This document shows positions 7,962 to 17,978 of a DNA stretch of 64,000 bases, one piece after another. Source of the stretch: Lawsonibacter faecis (GTDB lineage Bacteria; Bacillota; Clostridia; Oscillospirales; Oscillospiraceae); NCBI RefSeq assembly GCF_014287675.1, contig NZ_JACOPQ010000008.1, positions 62,001 to 126,000 of the forward strand. The letters are read 5' to 3'. The position numbers and the translations under genes were made by a program. Below the pieces are notes generated by a model that was not told the origin of the DNA, made no database searches, and was given only the letters and a program-made list of their open reading frames with translations. The first letter of the stretch is position 1; each line of letters opens with the position of its first letter.

Positions 7962-9403
7962 GACGTCTGCAAACGGAATTGGCGCTGGACCGGGCCGCGC
8001 CCGCGCTGGACGCCTCCGCCATCCGGCGGCGGGTCAACGCCGGTCTCAACGCCGACCCCTCGGAAAGGAAGACCTATATGAGACAGAAAATCCGATTTGC
8101 GGCGGTCCTGATTGCCGCCATTTTGGCCCTCACCGGCGCCGCCCTGGCGGTAGGCGGCAATTGGGACGCGGTGGTCAGGGCCCTGGGCAGCTTCACGCCC
8201 TACGCCCAGGAGGTGGCGGGGGTATCCGCCACCGACGGCGGCCTGCGGGTCAGCGTGGAGGCCGCGCTCTCGGACAAGGGATACACCACTGCCTACGTCT
8301 CCGTCACCGACCTCACGGGGGACCGGCTGAGCGAGGGGACCGTCTACAATGGCTATATCGGCAACGAATGCGTCAGCTACGACCCGGAGACCCGCACCGC
8401 CCTCTTCGCCATCCCCCTCTGGCAGCGGGACTTCAACGACGACGGGACGGTCACCCTGGTCTTCAGGAGCTTCCAGCCGGGCATTAAAAAGCTGTTCGGC
8501 CTGGGTCTGTCGGATGACGCCCTCTCCGGCGAGACGCGGGAGAGCCGCTTCCTCACCGAGGCCGAGCGGGAGGGCAACCGCTGGAACAGCGGCACCGAAC
8601 CCGTGGTGCTCCTCCCGGACCAGAACCCCTCGGCCCTGGAGGGGACCGACCTCATCTGGATCTCCTCCTCCGGCTTTGACGGAAACGGCGTCTACCACGT
8701 CCTCTTCGAGACCGCCGACGGCATGACCTGTGAGAGCAGCCCCATGCCCTATCTCAGCTTTGACGACCGGGAGGCCCCCAGCAGCTATCATGTCAACACC
8801 CTCCGCTTCGGGGACGGCAGATACCTGGACGTGAGCTATCCCGACCGCGTCACACGGGAGAACTTCCCCCATCTGGTGCTGAATAAAAAGGAAACGCCGG
8901 ACAGCGGGCATGTAGACGCCCTGCTGTATACCGTCGGCCCCATCCAGGGCGACTGGACCCTGACCTTCACCCCCGAAACCCTGCCCGAGCGGTCCCTCGC
9001 CATCTCCGACACCCTCAGCGGCATGGAGCTGACGAGGGTGGGCCTCACCTCCATCAGCCTCCGCCTGGAGCTCACCAGCGCCGGCGGCACCCCCGCCTAT
9101 TACCCCATGAGCGTCTTCCTGGCCGACGGCTCCCGGATCGACTTCACCGGCTGGGCCGATATTGAGGACGTCGACTCCGAGCGGAGCATGGAGAAGGTCG
9201 TCCTGGAGGACGGCAGCGTGATGTACCGCGTGGACGCCAGTAAAGAAGAGCCGGTCCGGCGGCACTTCGCCGTCACCTGGTCCTTCCCCGCCCCCATCGA
9301 CCCGGAGCAGGTCGTCGGCTTCTCCCTGGGCTACCGGATGTACCCCATCAGCGGAGATTCCGCCGGGCCCGGCTCCTGGCTGGACAAGCTGCCCACCGAG
9401 TAG
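7946..9403 (+). CDS. Membrane anti-sigma factor-like protein (DUF4179/DUF5643-like), paralogue 3
   Basis: 485 residues, closely similar to the product at 3699 along its whole length: cytoplasmic segment with RRRVNAGLNADPSERK, MRQKIRFAA, one membrane segment, then NWDAVVRALGSFTPYAQEVAGVS and the end PIDPEQVVGFSLGYRMYP. The main difference is an insertion near residues 395-420 with acidic sequence. Paired with the sigma factor at 7407. The anti-sigma function is inferred. Confidence 0.7.
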   Translation: MDARMRRLQTELALDRAAPALDASAIRRRVNAGLNADPSERKTYMRQKIRFAAVLIAAILALTGAALAVGGNWDAVVRALGSFTPYAQEVAGVSATDGGLRVSVEAALSDKGYTTAYVSVTDLTGDRLSEGTVYNGYIGNECVSYDPETRTALFAIPLWQRDFNDDGTVTLVFRSFQPGIKKLFGLGLSDDALSGETRESRFLTEAEREGNRWNSGTEPVVLLPDQNPSALEGTDLIWISSSGFDGNGVYHVLFETADGMTCESSPMPYLSFDDREAPSSYHVNTLRFGDGRYLDVSYPDRVTRENFPHLVLNKKETPDSGHVDALLYTVGPIQGDWTLTFTPETLPERSLAISDTLSGMELTRVGLTSISLRLELTSAGGTPAYYPMSVFLADGSRIDFTGWADIEDVDSERSMEKVVLEDGSVMYRVDASKEEPVRRHFAVTWSFPAPIDPEQVVGFSLGYRMYPISGDSAGPGSWLDKLPTE

Positions 9404-9470
9404 GGATCGCATCCATGCGCGACCCGTGTCCCTTGGCCCCCTTAACTACGGGGGCTTCTTCGACAAGCTG

Positions 9471-9514
9471 AAATACCCCCCGGCCCGTGCTTCCGCACCG
9501 GGCCGGGGGGTATT
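9471..9514. terminator. Bidirectional terminator between sigma operon 3 and rpoD
   Basis: A 17-bp stem (AAATACCCCCCGGCCCG at 9471-9487 with 9499-9515), extended by TGC/GCA with one bulged C, around a TTCC loop. The AAAT/ATTT ends allow use on either strand; it serves the converging plus operon and minus rpoD. Confidence 0.75.
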
Positions 9515-9523
9515 TATCACTGT

Positions 9524-10849
<1,326 letters not shown>

Positions 10850-10853
10850 GCGG

Positions 10854-12656
10854 TCATCCTCCATATGCTTTCTTCTGTCTGTATTTCTCCTGGGCCGCCA
10901 GCAGGGGGTCCACGCCCTCCATCCGTTTTGCCGCCTCAGTCTCGATGATATCTATGTAGTCCGCCATGGCCTTTTGGCTGTGGGCGGGTGATTCCGGTTC
11001 GTTCAAAACCCCGGCCAGGTGGCTCACCTGCTCGGCGGTCAGATTTTCCCCCAGGCTGTCCGGGTCCAGGCTCAGCCCCCCGCCGTGCCGCTCCCGCAGG
11101 AGGGCGTACACCTGAGCCAGGAAGGGAGAGGAGAAGGACCCGGCGCTCAGCCCCTCCGTCATGGGGAAGAGGCTGGCGTCCCGGACCAGGAGGCGGATAA
11201 CCCCCTCCTCCGCCCGGGCGGAGCGGACGTTCTCGTACCGGATGCTGCGGTCCCTGGGCTGGAGCTGGGCGGCGGGCATCAGGTCCTTCTTCTCCTGCCT
11301 GCGCTTCTCCCGACGGAAGCGATCCCTGCGGAAGCGCTCCACCTCCTGGGCGAAGGCCTCGCCCGAGATCCCGGCGGCGGCGGCGGCCTTGTTGCCGAAA
11401 ATCTCCCGCTCAATGGGACTCTGGAGGGCGGCCACGGTCTCCACCGCCCTCTTCAGGTACGCCAGCCGCTGGTCCTCGTCGGTGAGGTCGAACTCCCCCT
11501 GGAGGGCGTCCAGCCGGTAGTCGTTCTGTCCGGCGCTGCCGCTGAGATACTTCTCAAAGGCGGCGGGGCCGAAGCGCTTGATGAAGTCGTCCGGGTCCTG
11601 CTTCATGGGCTGGCCCTTCTCGTCCAGCAGCACCCTGCCCGCGGCGTCGGCGGCGTTGGGGAGCTGGAGCACCCGGACGTTTACGTCCACGTTCCTCAGC
11701 TCCCGCAGCGCGCCCTCGATGGCCTTTTTGCCCGCGGCGTCGTTGTCGTAGCAGATCACCAGCTCATGGGTGGCGCCGCCCAGGATGCGGGCGTGGTCGG
11801 CGGTAAAGGCGGTGCCCATGGCGGCCACGGCGTTGTCGAACCCCGCCTGGTGCAGGGAGATGACGTCGATATTGCCCTCCACCAGTATGAGGTTGGGCCG
11901 CTTGGTCCGCCGGGCGATGTTCAGGCCGTAGACCAGCCTGCTCTTTTTAAAGACCACCGTCTCGGGGCTGTTGAGGTACTTCGGCCCGTCGTCCCCGGGC
12001 AGGATGCGGCTGGTGAAGCCGGGCACGCTGCCGTTGGTGTCGATGACGGGGAGCATGAGGCGGCTGCGAAACTTGTCGTAGACGCCGCCGTTCTTGCCGG
12101 CGGCGGCAAGGCCCGCGTCGATGAGCTCCATCTTGGTAAAGCCCTTGTCCGTCAGGAATCTGGTCAGCGCGTCCCACTCCGCCGGGGCCGCCCCCAGGCC
12201 GAAGCGGGTGACAATCTGGTGGGAGAGCCGCCGCTGCTGGACATACTCCCGCACCCGCGAAGCGCCGGGGCTCTTCATCAGGTAATCGTGGTAGAACCGG
12301 GCGGCCGCCTTGTTGGCGTCCAGCGCCCGGGCCTTCCGGCGCAGGGCGTCCCGGTCCTCGCCGGTCTCGGGCATCTGCATCCCGGCCCGCTGGGCCAGCA
12401 GCTTTACCGCGTCAACAAACTCCAGATTCTCAATCTCCCGGATGAAGTTGATGACCCCGCCGCCCTTGTGGCAGCCGAAGCAGTAGCACATCTGCTTCTC
12501 CGGCGAGACGGAAAAGGACGGGGACTTCTCGTTGTGGAAGGGGCAAAGCCCCCAGTAGTTGCTCCCCTTCTGGGTCAGGTGCACGTAGGAGCCCACCACG
12601 TCCACGATATCGCTTCTGGCTTTCAGCTCCTCCAGAAATTGTTCCGGTATGGCCAC
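10854..12656 (-). CDS. dnaG: DNA primase
   Basis: 600 residues, standard size. CHC2 zinc finger with C38, H41, C59, C62 (CPFH...CFGC), primase N-domain, then TOPRIM with LVEGNIDVISL (about 257-267) and the metal-binding YDNDAAGKKA (about 300-310); the C-terminal helicase-binding part follows. It makes RNA primers at the replication fork. Its final codons carry the ribosome site of rpoD. Confidence 0.98.
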   Translation of the reverse strand: MAIPEQFLEELKARSDIVDVVGSYVHLTQKGSNYWGLCPFHNEKSPSFSVSPEKQMCYCFGCHKGGGVINFIREIENLEFVDAVKLLAQRAGMQMPETGEDRDALRRKARALDANKAAARFYHDYLMKSPGASRVREYVQQRRLSHQIVTRFGLGAAPAEWDALTRFLTDKGFTKMELIDAGLAAAGKNGGVYDKFRSRLMLPVIDTNGSVPGFTSRILPGDDGPKYLNSPETVVFKKSRLVYGLNIARRTKRPNLILVEGNIDVISLHQAGFDNAVAAMGTAFTADHARILGGATHELVICYDNDAAGKKAIEGALRELRNVDVNVRVLQLPNAADAAGRVLLDEKGQPMKQDPDDFIKRFGPAAFEKYLSGSAGQNDYRLDALQGEFDLTDEDQRLAYLKRAVETVAALQSPIEREIFGNKAAAAAGISGEAFAQEVERFRRDRFRREKRRQEKKDLMPAAQLQPRDRSIRYENVRSARAEEGVIRLLVRDASLFPMTEGLSAGSFSSPFLAQVYALLRERHGGGLSLDPDSLGENLTAEQVSHLAGVLNEPESPAHSQKAMADYIDIIETEAAKRMEGVDPLLAAQEKYRQKKAYGG

Positions 12657-12816
12657 GGCGGCGCCCCCCTTCGGTCTAGTTTTGACGAAATTTCAAACCA
12701 ACATACCTTTGTGCGTGAAAAATGAGAGGCAATGCGTGATCAGGCGGTGAAAATGCCGCCTCCCGCCCTGTCTTGGACGCCTGCGGCCCATTCGCCGCCG
12801 CTTTGCCGCGCGGGCC

Positions 12817-13821
12817 CTACTTCACGCTCCACGCCATGGGGATAAAGAGCTCCCCGAACTTCTCCACCGCGTACTTGTCCGTCATGCCCGCGATGTAGTC
12901 GCAGACGGCGCGCTCCACGCCCTCCTTCACCCGGATGTCCTGGAACTCGTCGGGGAGCTCGTCCGGTTCTTTCTGATAATATGCAAAGAGGCGGCGCAGC
13001 ATATCCTGGGCCTTGACCTCCTCCCCCTTGGCACGGGGGTTGGTGTAGACGAAGTCGAACATAAAGGCCCGCAGCTCCAGCATTGCGTCCCGGCAGGCGG
13101 GGGACTGGACAATCTCATTCCTGCCCGCGCTCTGCGCGATGACGTCCACCGTGAGGGTGTTGATCCGCTCCGAGTGGGTGAAGCCCAGCACCTGGGAGAT
13201 GGCGATGGGGATGTCGGTGGGGAAGATGATCTGGCCCCGCATGGCGTCGTCGATATCGTGGTTGATGTAGGCGATCTTGTCCGCCAGGCGGACAATCTGC
13301 CCCTCCAGGGTCTCGGCCCGGTCGGGCCCGGTGTGGCAGAGGATGCCCCGCCGGACCTCGTAGGTGAGGTTCAGCCCCTCGCCGTCCTTCTCCAGCGCGT
13401 CCACCACCCGCAGGGACTGGACGTTGTGCTCAAAGCCCGCCGGCATCAGCTCGTTCAAAACCCGCTCCCCGGCGTGGCCGAAGGGTGTGTGCCCCAGGTC
13501 GTGGCCGAAGCAGGCCGCCTCGGTCAAATCCTCGTTGAGCCGCAGGCCCCGGGCGATGGTCCGGGCAATGCGGGAGACCTCAATCGTGTGGGTCATGCGG
13601 GTGCGGTAGTGGTCCCCCTCCGGCTGGAGGAAGACCTGGGTCTTGTGCTTGAGGCGGCGAAACGCCTTGGAGTGGACGATGCGGTCCAAATCCCGCTGGA
13701 AGCAGGTGCGCACCGGGCACTCCTCCATGGGCCGCGCCCGGCCCCGGGACTCCGCGGCGGGGCAGGCATAGGGTGAGAGTATCTGCCGCTCAATCGCTTC
13801 CGTCTGTTCCCGAATGGTCAT
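12817..13821 (-). CDS. dgt: dGTP triphosphohydrolase-like HD-domain protein
   Basis: 334 residues. The HD motif is complete: H78 (RMTHTIEVSRIAR), H107-D108 (FGHDLGHTPFGH) and a later D in DKIAYINHDIDD. The N-terminal RDLDRIVHSKAFRRLKHKTQVF is typical of the dGTPase type 2 family. Such proteins hydrolyse dNTPs to nucleosides and tripolyphosphate. It sits upstream of dnaG and rpoD, a conserved arrangement in Clostridia. The symbol is by family; substrate preference is not visible. Confidence 0.88.
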   Translation of the reverse strand: MTIREQTEAIERQILSPYACPAAESRGRARPMEECPVRTCFQRDLDRIVHSKAFRRLKHKTQVFLQPEGDHYRTRMTHTIEVSRIARTIARGLRLNEDLTEAACFGHDLGHTPFGHAGERVLNELMPAGFEHNVQSLRVVDALEKDGEGLNLTYEVRRGILCHTGPDRAETLEGQIVRLADKIAYINHDIDDAMRGQIIFPTDIPIAISQVLGFTHSERINTLTVDVIAQSAGRNEIVQSPACRDAMLELRAFMFDFVYTNPRAKGEEVKAQDMLRRLFAYYQKEPDELPDEFQDIRVKEGVERAVCDYIAGMTDKYAVEKFGELFIPMAWSVK

Positions 13822-13861
13822 TGCCGCCGCCTCCCAGAGCCAGTCTCGTTTATCTGTAAAC

Positions 13862-13930
13862 TATATACACTTTCTAAATTAAAAATCCTGCAAAAAGTAA
13901 AAAATTTTTTGTCGTTTTCCCTATTCGACA
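13862..13930 (-). promoter_or_regulatory. Possible sigma-H-like promoter with Spo0A-like boxes upstream of dgt-dnaG-rpoD
   Basis: On the minus strand GCAGGATTT (13883-13891) and GTGTATATA (13862-13870) are separated by 12 bases, matching the sigma-H -35 well and the -10 only in part. Just upstream are TGTCGAA (13924-13930) and, in the other direction, TTTTGTCG, both like the Spo0A box. Weak individually; the combination is suggestive because sigA operons are known to gain sporulation-time promoters in Bacillus. Confidence 0.25.
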
Positions 13931-14070
13931 GAAGCGCCGGGGCAGGGGCTCCCGTTTTTCGGCAAAAGCGACAACGCCCGCCCACGAAAGCCGCCTGTCC
14001 CGGCGGTGTTTGAGGAATGCACGATATACAAGGAGGCCGCGGGCCGTGCTTGCCATTTACCAGGCAAGGA

Positions 14071-14715
14071 CTAGGTCCCGTTTTCTTCCCGCCTCGGCGC
14101 GGCCCGACAGCACTCCCCCAGCACCAGCACCTCCGTCCCCCCGGAGGTGAGCTCGGTCATGCGGTGGGTAAAGTCCTCCACCTTGTCCTCCGGCAAAAGG
14201 GCGTGGACGGTCACGTCGGCGGCGTACTCCACCTCGCCCAGGACGCCGCCCTGAGCCTCCACCTCCAGCTTCACCCGCTCAAGAAAGGAGTAGGGGCAGG
14301 GCACGGCGGCCTCCACCCAGCGGCGGACCACCGAGATTCCCGCCCCGTCCAGGGCATCCTTGGCGGCCTGGGTGTAGGCCCGGACCAGCCCCCCGGCCCC
14401 CAGCAGAATCCCCCCGAAATACCGGGTGACCACGCAGCACACGTTCTGCACGCCCTCCCGCTGGAAGACGTTCAGCATGGGCTGGCCCGCCGTGCCCTGG
14501 GGCTCGCCGTCGTCGGAGCAGCGCTCCACGCCCCCCTCCCGCAGCCGAAAGCACCAGCAGTGGTGCCGGGCGTCGTAGTGCTTTTTCCGCACCGACTCGA
14601 TGCACGCCCTGGCCTGCGCCTCGCAGGTCACGGGGAAGACATGGCCGATGAAGCGGGAGCGCTTTTCCACCAGCTCGGCCTCGTTCTCGCCGGTGGGGAC
14701 GAAATAAGTCGTCAT
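14071..14715 (-). CDS. yigZ: YigZ/IMPACT family protein
   Basis: 214 residues, normal length. Signature DDGEPQGTAGQPML (about 80-93), followed by VTRYFGGILLGAGGLVRAYTQAAKDAL, both diagnostic of the UPF0029/IMPACT family; a smaller C-terminal domain follows. The family is linked to translation or stress control but its bacterial role is unsettled. The start overlaps the stop of the upstream GNAT gene (ATGA). Confidence 0.92.
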   Translation of the reverse strand: MTTYFVPTGENEAELVEKRSRFIGHVFPVTCEAQARACIESVRKKHYDARHHCWCFRLREGGVERCSDDGEPQGTAGQPMLNVFQREGVQNVCCVVTRYFGGILLGAGGLVRAYTQAAKDALDGAGISVVRRWVEAAVPCPYSFLERVKLEVEAQGGVLGEVEYAADVTVHALLPEDKVEDFTHRMTELTSGGTEVLVLGECCRAAPRREENGT

Positions 14716-15296
14716 GGGAAGGCGTACCTCCTCATTCTATCAATTTCCCCCGCGGGAGTCGGGGCGGCGGCCGCCCACTCCGCCCGGGTGAGGGCATAGT
14801 GAAGCTCCGTGCGGCGCTCCCCCAGCAGGGGCACGTCCGCCTGCTCAGTGAAGCGGTAGCGGAAGCCGCACTTCTCCACCACCCGGCGGGACCTGGCGTT
14901 GAAGTCGTAATGCCCGCACCAGATCGTCTCCAGGCCCAGGTCCTCAAACCCGCAGCGCAGCAGCTCCCGCACCGCCTCTGGCGCCAGCCCCCTGCCCCAG
15001 CAGGCCGGGTTCAGGGCGTAGCCGATCTCGTCGTCCGGACCGGGCAGAAGGTCGTAGTGCCGGTCCACCAGCCCGGCGGAGCCTATCATCTTCCCGCTCT
15101 CCTTCAGCACCAGTCCAAAGGTGTTGGGCGCGCTGAAGACCGAGGCGATGATCTCCCTGCTCTCCTCCAGGCTCTTGTGGATGCTCCAGCCCGCGTCGGG
15201 CCCCACCCTGGGGTCCCGGGCGTACTCGTACAGATCCTCCGCGTCCCCCGCCGTCATGGGGCGGAGAATCAGGCGGGGCGTCTCCAGCATGGTCAT
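14712..15296 (-). CDS. GNAT acetyltransferase, RimJ/RimL type
   Basis: About 194 residues from the ATG at 15296, which has GAGGAG 7-8 bases upstream; a longer frame starts at 15311 without a ribosome site. ETPRLILRPMTAGDAEDLYEYARDP is the usual N-terminus, GYALNPACWGRGLAPEAVRELLRCGF holds the acetyl-CoA-binding Gly-rich turn, and VVEKCGFRYR is the C-terminal motif. Substrate unknown. Coupled to yigZ by a 4-base overlap. Confidence 0.88.
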   Translation of the reverse strand: MTMLETPRLILRPMTAGDAEDLYEYARDPRVGPDAGWSIHKSLEESREIIASVFSAPNTFGLVLKESGKMIGSAGLVDRHYDLLPGPDDEIGYALNPACWGRGLAPEAVRELLRCGFEDLGLETIWCGHYDFNARSRRVVEKCGFRYRFTEQADVPLLGERRTELHYALTRAEWAAAAPTPAGEIDRMRRYAFP

Positions 15297-15333
15297 TGCC
15301 ACTCTCCTCACCGCGGCGGGAACTGCCGCCGCC

Positions 15334-16617
15334 CTATACGATATAGTCCGAGACCTGCCCCAGAACCTTCGGCGTGCACACGGCGGTGATCTCGATGGTG
15401 TCGGCGTACTTCACCGCCTCCACCCTGGCCTCCCGGTAGAGCATGTCCAGCACGCCGCCCCTGTCGTAGGGCAGGTGCAGCGTGACCTTGTGGGCGCCGT
15501 TGTCCAGGCGTGCGCCGATCATCTCCAGGAGCCTGTCCAGCCCCCGGCCGGTTTTGGCCGAGATGGAGACGATCTCCTCCCCGTGGGGCATGATGTCCCC
15601 CGCGTAGAGGTCGGACTTGTTGAACACGTCAATTCGGGGCGTCTCCGCCGCCCCCAGCTCGGAGATGAGCTTCTCCACCACCGCGGCCTGGCTGCGCCAT
15701 TCGGGGTTGGACGCATCGATGACGTGGAGCACCAGGTCCGCGAAGGTCAGCTCCTCCAGCGTGGCCTTAAAGGCCTCCACCAGGTGGTGGGGCAGCTTGG
15801 CGATAAAGCCCACCGTGTCGCTGAGAAGCACCGTGCACGTATCGGAGATCTCCAGCGTCCGGGTGGTGGTGTCCAGGGTGTCGAAGAGGCGGTTGTTGGC
15901 CGGAATGTCCGCCCCGGTGAGGGCGTTTAAAAGCGTGGACTTGCCCGCGTTGGTGTACCCCACGATGGCCACCACCGGGACCTCGTTTTTGATGCGCCGC
16001 TCCCGCTGGGTGGCCCGGACCCGCCGAACCTGGGTCAGGTCCTCCTCCAGCTTGGCGATTTTCTTTCGGATGTGCCGCCGGTCGGTCTCCAGCTGGGTCT
16101 CGCCGGGGCCGCGGGTCCCGATGGGCGACTTGCCGCCCGAGGCGGTCTGCCGGACCAGGTGGCCCCACATGCCGGTCAGGCGGGGCAGCAGATACTTGTA
16201 CTGGGCCAGCTCCACCTGGAGGCGGCCCTCCCTGGTCCTGGCCCGCTGGGCGAAGATGTCCAGGATGAGGGCGGAGCGGTCCAGCACCTGGACGCCCAGC
16301 TCCTCGGTGAGCACCCGCTGCTGGGAGGGGGACAGTGAGTTGTCGAAGATGACCATGTCGGCCTCCTCGGCCTCCACCAGGGCCCTGATCTCCTCCAGCT
16401 TGCCCTCGCCGATAAAGGTGCGGGGGTCGGGGGCGTCCCTGTTTTGGAGGGCCATGCCCACGCTCACGCCCCCCGCCGTCTCCAGCAGGGCGGAGAGCTC
16501 CTCCATGGAGCTCTCCGTGGCGTTCTCCTCCGCCCCCAGACAATAGGCCGACAGGCCCGCAAGCACCGCCCGGTTGATTTTTTCTTCCGTTGACTTTTCC
16601 ACCATAGATGATCCCAT
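15334..16617 (-). CDS. hflX: Ribosome-associated GTPase HflX
   Basis: 427 residues. HflX N-domain with DPRTFIGEGKLEEI and DNSLSPSQQRVL, the linker PRLTGMWGHLVRQTASGGKSPIGTRGPGETQLETDRR that is diagnostic of the family, then G1 GYTNAGKST (about 218-226), G3 DTVGF and G4 NKSD. HflX binds the large subunit and splits stalled ribosomes. Transcribed in the same direction as the GNAT and yigZ genes. Confidence 0.97.
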   Translation of the reverse strand: MGSSMVEKSTEEKINRAVLAGLSAYCLGAEENATESSMEELSALLETAGGVSVGMALQNRDAPDPRTFIGEGKLEEIRALVEAEEADMVIFDNSLSPSQQRVLTEELGVQVLDRSALILDIFAQRARTREGRLQVELAQYKYLLPRLTGMWGHLVRQTASGGKSPIGTRGPGETQLETDRRHIRKKIAKLEEDLTQVRRVRATQRERRIKNEVPVVAIVGYTNAGKSTLLNALTGADIPANNRLFDTLDTTTRTLEISDTCTVLLSDTVGFIAKLPHHLVEAFKATLEELTFADLVLHVIDASNPEWRSQAAVVEKLISELGAAETPRIDVFNKSDLYAGDIMPHGEEIVSISAKTGRGLDRLLEMIGARLDNGAHKVTLHLPYDRGGVLDMLYREARVEAVKYADTIEITAVCTPKVLGQVSDYIV

Positions 16618-16690
16618 GGGCCCCCCTGTCCGCCGGGGTTCCCCTTATCCTTTTCCTAATTTTGCCCCAGGGTCTTTTCGCAGGCGGACC

Positions 16691-17197
16691 CTAGCCCTTT
16701 TTGAGGCACTCCACGATTTCGCCCACATACATGATGTGGAAGTCGCCGCCGGGGTAGTTCTTTTCAATCAGGCTCCCGTCCAGGAAGCAGCCGGGCTCCA
16801 TGGGCTGCCGGTAGAGCTTTCTGCACACCAGCACCAGCCCGGCCTCCTCAAAATAGGGCGCGCCGCTCTCGCCGGCGGTCACGGTAAAGCCGCACTCCTT
16901 AACCTTGTCCACGTCCCTGCCGCTGTTGGCCCCGCAGTAGGCCAGGGCCTTGCGGTGCTCCTCCCCGAAGAAGGCCAGGGTGAAGCAGTCCTCCGCCTCC
17001 ATAAACTCCCGGGTGTACCGCTGGGGGCGGATGTAGCAGGTGGCCACGCATCTGTTCCACAGGATGCCCAGGCCCCCCCAGCTGGCGGTCATGGTGTTGC
17101 ACCTGTCCGCCGTCCCGGCGCTCACCAGCATCCACTTGTCGTGGATGAGGGAAAAGACGTTTTCGTCCAGGGTTTTCGGATCGATTTTTTGAAACAT
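16691..17197 (-). CDS. Flavin reductase-like domain protein
   Basis: 168 residues from the ATG at 17197, preceded by GGGAGGT; the upstream in-frame ATG at 17212 lies before that site. The pattern NTMTASWGGLGILWNRCVATCYIRPQRYT and FTLAFFGEEHRKAL fits split-barrel FMN-binding proteins of the flavin reductase-like family, and the terminal GGDFHIMYVGEIVE matches the end of that fold. Likely binds FMN; the partner is unknown. Confidence 0.8.
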   Translation of the reverse strand: MFQKIDPKTLDENVFSLIHDKWMLVSAGTADRCNTMTASWGGLGILWNRCVATCYIRPQRYTREFMEAEDCFTLAFFGEEHRKALAYCGANSGRDVDKVKECGFTVTAGESGAPYFEEAGLVLVCRKLYRQPMEPGCFLDGSLIEKNYPGGDFHIMYVGEIVECLKKG

Positions 17198-17292
17198 TGC
17201 GATACCTCCCATATGTCGTTGCCCCTATTATATGTGATTTTCCTCCGGAATGGAACGGGGGAACGCAAAACTTCACGCGCAGGCCCTGCGCA

Positions 17293-17327
17293 TAGAAAAA
17301 GCCCGTACCGAAACCGGTACGGGCTTT
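17293..17327 (-). terminator. Terminator of rpmE
   Basis: On the minus strand AAAGCCCGTACCG pairs with CGGTACGGGCTTT (17298-17310 with 17315-17327) and is followed by TTTTTC. Confidence 0.85.
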
Positions 17328-17342
17328 CCAAACAAATCCAGC

Positions 17343-17546
17343 TTACTTGTCCAGACCAAACTTCTTGTTGAAGCGGCTGACACGTCCGCCGGTATCCACC
17401 ATCTTCTGCTTCCCGGTGAAAAAGGGGTGGCACTTGGAGCAGACTTCGACGCGGATGTCCTGCTTGGTAGAGCCGGTTTCAATGACGTTACCGCAGGCAC
17501 ACTTGATAGTCGTCTGCTTGTAGTCGGGATGGATGCCTTCCTTCAT
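17343..17546 (-). CDS. rpmE: Ribosomal protein bL31, zinc-binding form
   Basis: 67 residues beginning MKEGIHPDY. The four metal ligands C16, C18, C36 and C39 (KCAC...CSKCHPF) are all kept, so this is the zinc-containing form of L31 used when zinc is sufficient. Single-gene unit with a clear terminator. Confidence 0.98.
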   Translation of the reverse strand: MKEGIHPDYKQTTIKCACGNVIETGSTKQDIRVEVCSKCHPFFTGKQKMVDTGGRVSRFNKKFGLDK

Positions 17547-17672
17547 ACTGTTTCACCTCTTTCTCGTTCAGGGTAAAGCGGCGCAGCAAACCTCCACGCC
17601 TTATAAACGCATTTGATATAATAGCACGCCCGGAGCGAAAATGCAACAGTTTTTTCTAAAAACCTGGCCGGC

Positions 17673-17924
17673 TCATTTGGTGGTCGTCATCTCATGCCTG
17701 CGAAAGGCGCTCTCCAGGTTTTCCACCCACTGGGCCACATAGTTGGTCCCGCCCTGGCTCTCTTCCACGGAGACCTTGAGCAGCCGGATGTCCGTCTGCA
17801 TCGTATCAAGACGCTCGTCCATCGCCCCAAGGCGCATGTCCACCGTGTCCAGCCCATCGCAGACCGGCTGGAGCTTTGCGTCCATCATTCGGTCCATGGC
17901 CTGCAGCAGTTCCCGATCCGTCAT
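17673..17924 (-). CDS. Small helical protein of unknown function
   Basis: About 83 residues from the ATG at 17924 (GGGGGCG upstream); the frame extends to 17963 without a ribosome site. The sequence has heptad-like repeats (LDTVDMRLGAMDERLDTMQTDIRLL) and is predicted to be a coiled coil of the kind seen in many short Firmicutes proteins. No domain recognised. It lies just downstream of addA and may be cotranscribed. Confidence 0.6.
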   Translation of the reverse strand: MTDRELLQAMDRMMDAKLQPVCDGLDTVDMRLGAMDERLDTMQTDIRLLKVSVEESQGGTNYVAQWVENLESAFRRHEMTTTK

Positions 17925-17978
17925 CTCAACGCCCCCGGCTGAATTTCTTTTGAGTATAGTCAAGGCCCGAGCGGACCC

